The notes beneath the pieces are model-generated. The model worked only from the letters and a program-made list of their open reading frames with translations, had not been told where the DNA came from and did no database searches. The position numbers and the translations under genes were made by a program. A stretch of DNA of 8,455 nt from JBAYHA01 sp964605975 (GTDB lineage: Bacteria > Patescibacteriota > Patescibacteriia > UBA11705 > JABHMO01), in assembly GCA_964605975.1 (NCBI GenBank), contig CAZSER010000033.1:1-8455 (forward strand). The letters run 5' to 3'. Shown here piece by piece: positions 7,025 through 8,455 of this stretch (its first letter is position 1; every line of letters begins with the position of its first letter).

Positions 7025-7612
7025 ATGTCTAATCGTGTAAAGATATTATTAATAATTGGGGGTGGAACTGTTTTAATTGTTCTGATTATTTTGGGTTTTT
7101 ATTTTTCGGGAAAAGAGCAAAAAGAAAAATTTCAAGATTTAACTAGAGATGAGAATGCGCCAATTCCTTATGAGCAAATAAAGCCAGGAATCCCAGATTT
7201 AACTATCAACCAACCAACAGTGACAAATCAAGATCGGGGAACAGGAGAGGTTCGTTCTTTATCTATGGCATTTGTTGATAGTTTTGGTAGTTATTCAAAT
7301 AGTGGTGATTTCTCGGATATTTCCAGAATGCAGACAGTTATGACTCCCGAATTTTTAGGTTATGTTCAAAATAGTTATTTACCGGAACTTCAGAAAAAAC
7401 ATGTTATTGATGGGTTCCCATATGTAATGAGAACAAAATCATTAGTCGCCAAGATTATTGAAGAGAGAAAAGAAGAGATGAAAATTATGATTTCTACTAG
7501 TCGAAAAGAAAAGAGTGGAAATAATGAAGAGAATATTTTTAATCAAGATATTTTAGTTTCCTTAAAAAAAATTGATAATAATTGGTTTATTGATGGGGCT
7601 TTTTGGCAATAA
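7025..7612 (+). CDS. Single-pass membrane protein with a probable VirB8/NTF2-like extracytoplasmic domain
   Basis: This is a 195-residue protein. Residues 1-5 are a short basic cytoplasmic end, and about 6-28 form one strong transmembrane helix (ILLIIGGGTVLIVLIILGF). A polar, Pro-rich linker follows (about 30-72), then a globular domain (about 75-195). That domain opens with a helix (SLSMAFVDSFGSYS, 78-91) and ends with strands closing in DILVSLKKIDNNWFIDGAFW (175-194). The alternating final strands with a W-x-I/V-D-x-A-x-W ending are typical of NTF2-like folds, which VirB8-type components of type IV secretion systems adopt. This suggests a VirB8-like bridge linking the inner-membrane complex to the cell exterior. 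The fold is inferred from pattern only. The gene lies 78 bases after virB4 and has a weak purine-rich GAG (7014-7016) 8 bases before ATG. Its 3' end overlaps the proposed comF start by 20 bases. Confidence 0.78.
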   Translation: MSNRVKILLIIGGGTVLIVLIILGFYFSGKEQKEKFQDLTRDENAPIPYEQIKPGIPDLTINQPTVTNQDRGTGEVRSLSMAFVDSFGSYSNSGDFSDISRMQTVMTPEFLGYVQNSYLPELQKKHVIDGFPYVMRTKSLVAKIIEERKEEMKIMISTSRKEKSGNNEENIFNQDILVSLKKIDNNWFIDGAFWQ

Positions 7613-8316
7613 AATAAGTAAATTTTGGAATTCCTTGGAGGCCTTTTTTTTTTGCGGGGCTATTTCCTCAGGAGTGTTATGGTTGTGCAAAAGAGGGGGA
7701 GATTTTATGCTCCGCCTGTTTTGATGAGGTTGCATTTTTAAGAGATAATACCTGTGTTTTTTGTCAAAATAAGGAAGTTGTTAATGGTATTTGTCAGAAC
7801 TGTCGAGATAGTTTTGGGATTAGAATGGCTTTGTCCGCAGTTTCTTATAAACATCCACAAATAAAAAAAATCATTGAAGGGTTAAAGTTCGGATTTGTGG
7901 AAGAAAATGCGGAAGTTTTAGCTAGATTTTTGGTAAAGAAATTACAGCAAGAAAAAAATATTAATTGGCAGGAATATTTATTTATTCCCATCCCTTTGCA
8001 TAAAAAGAGAAAAAATTGGCGCGGATTTAATCAAACTGAACTGTTATTGTATAATGTAAAGAAAATAATGCCGGAAATAACCTTTGTTGATATTTTAGAA
8101 AGAGCAAAAAACACGAAACAACAGGCTTTACTTGATAAAACAAAAAGAGAAAAAAATTTACGGGAAGCTTTTTCTTTAAAACCAGTCTTTTTTGGAGAAA
8201 AAATTGTTTTGGTTGATGATGTTATTACTACGGGGGAAACGATTTTGTCGGCGGTAAAAATTTTCAGAGAAAAAGGAGTTAAGGAAATTATTGTTTTATC
8301 AGTAGCACATGGATAA
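7593..8316 (+). CDS. comF: ComF-family phosphoribosyltransferase, apparently frameshifted at a T10 run
   Basis: ComF proteins have an N-terminal zinc-binding part and a PRPP-type phosphoribosyltransferase domain, and are needed for DNA uptake in naturally competent bacteria. The phosphoribosyltransferase signature IVLVDDVITTGET is encoded around 8203-8241; YLFIPIPLHKKRKNWRGFNQ is the conserved ComF segment encoded at 7975-8034. No ATG, GTG or TTG exists in this frame before ATG 7825, yet coding clearly extends upstream: four CxxC pairs are encoded at 7675-7686, 7708-7719, 7753-7764 and 7792-7803. Removing one T from the ten-T run (7644-7653) joins this frame to an ATG at 7593, giving 240 residues beginning MGLFGNKISKFWNSLEA, a usual ComF length. 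Starting at 7825 would lose all zinc ligands. The alternatives are a TTG start at 7625 with one extra T, or an ATT start at 7630. The break could be a base-call error, a real mutation or polymerase slippage. Confidence 0.82.
7644..7653 (+). other. Ten-T homopolymer, frameshift point within comF
   Basis: The run lies between GCC and GCGGGG. Upstream of it the frame starting at ATG 7593 is open, and downstream the comF frame is open. The two join if the run is read as nine T. With all ten, the 7593 frame continues out of register and ends at a TGA near 7731. Runs of nine or more A/T are known sites of both sequencing indels and RNA-polymerase slippage. Confidence 0.8.
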
Positions 8317-8336
8317 TTTTTTTTAATTAAATTTAT

Positions 8337-8455
8337 ATGAAAATTTTTTTGGTTGGCGGTGGCACCATGGGTTCAGTTTCTCCCTTGTTAGCAGTCAAGG
8401 AAGAGTTAGAGAAGAGAAATTTATCGGATAAACCGGAATTTTTGTGGTTAGGAAC
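8337..8455 (+). CDS. murG: Start of a MurG-like glycosyltransferase (GT28), cut by the window edge
   Basis: Only the first 39 codons are present. The sequence MKIFLVGGGTMGSVSPLLAV followed by KEELEKRN fits the first Rossmann strand, Gly-rich loop and helix of family-28 glycosyltransferases. MurG adds GlcNAc from UDP-GlcNAc to lipid I at the inner membrane, making lipid II for peptidoglycan. The usual GGTGGH loop appears here as GGTMGS (residues 8-13), so the second-last Gly position is kept while the preceding Gly becomes Met and the His becomes Ser. From memory, similar GGGTxGSVxPLLA starts are common in Patescibacteria MurG. A related GT28 enzyme cannot be excluded from so short a piece. 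The ATG lies 20 bases after the comF stop, in AT-only spacer without a Shine-Dalgarno, so the two may be co-transcribed. Confidence 0.75.
   Translation, partial: MKIFLVGGGTMGSVSPLLAVKEELEKRNLSDKPEFLWLG

Noticed and set aside
8309..8336. T8 run after the comF stop as an intrinsic terminator
   Set aside because: There is no G-C stem before the T run, and murG starts 20 bases after the stop.
1..8455. Alternative genetic code (TGA read as Gly, as in some Patescibacteria)
   Set aside because: No gene needs TGA read-through to stay open, and glycine is encoded by normal GGN codons throughout.
1..8455. tRNA, rRNA, CRISPR array, insertion sequence or attachment site
   Set aside because: I saw no cloverleaf, spaced direct repeats, transposase or flanking inverted repeats. 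Coding sequence occupies nearly the whole window, with no gap over about 81 bases.

Overview
The window looks like a piece of chromosome from an AT-rich, small-genome bacterium of the Patescibacteria (Candidate Phyla Radiation), probably a Parcubacteria-like lineage. The assignment is an inference from three things: a PrgI / TraC-like / VirB4 gene string of the kind common in that group; two uncharacterised proteins (1164-2687 and 2699-3862) whose residue patterns I recall from CPR genomes; and a MurG-like start reading GGGTMGSVSP instead of the usual GGTGGH form. All genes are on the + strand. The + strand is rich in T and G and poor in C. The starts mostly lack Shine-Dalgarno sequences. Intact stops are TAA or TAG, and no in-frame TGA suggests recoding.

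Layout. Positions 1-1082 hold the 3' part of a gene that runs in from the left edge. Its product is hydrophilic and ends in a 14-residue Gly/Ser/Asp/Pro tandem repeat (42-bp units, 861-1061). An 81-bp AT-rich gap follows. Two large soluble helical proteins of unknown function come next (1164-2687, 507 aa; 2699-3862, 387 aa). Then come a two-helix PrgI-family membrane protein (3868-4326), a TraC/VirB4 N-terminal-domain-like protein (4360-5055) and a VirB4-type ATPase with clear Walker A and B motifs (5066-6946). After a 78-bp gap with a perfect A/T-only hairpin there is a bitopic membrane protein with a probable NTF2/VirB8-like extracytoplasmic domain (7025-7612). The right end has a comF-type phosphoribosyltransferase gene (7593-8316) and the first 39 codons of a murG-like glycosyltransferase (8337 to the edge).

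How the genes fit together. From 1164 to 7612 the window reads as one operon for an envelope-spanning, type IV secretion/conjugation-like machine. VirB4 would be the cytoplasmic motor, the TraC-like protein its separately encoded N-terminal partner, PrgI the small inner-membrane subunit next to the motor, and the 195-aa protein a VirB8-like bridge. The two unknown proteins and the repeat-tailed protein are candidate lineage-specific parts. No relaxase, VirD4 coupling protein or pilin is in the window, so the substrate is unknown. ComF, linked to DNA uptake in competent bacteria, lies immediately downstream.

The most notable local anomaly is that comF is interrupted at a run of ten T (7644-7653). 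The protein is intact, with an ATG start at 7593 and four CxxC pairs, only if one T is skipped. This could be a sequencing error, a mutation or transcriptional slippage.
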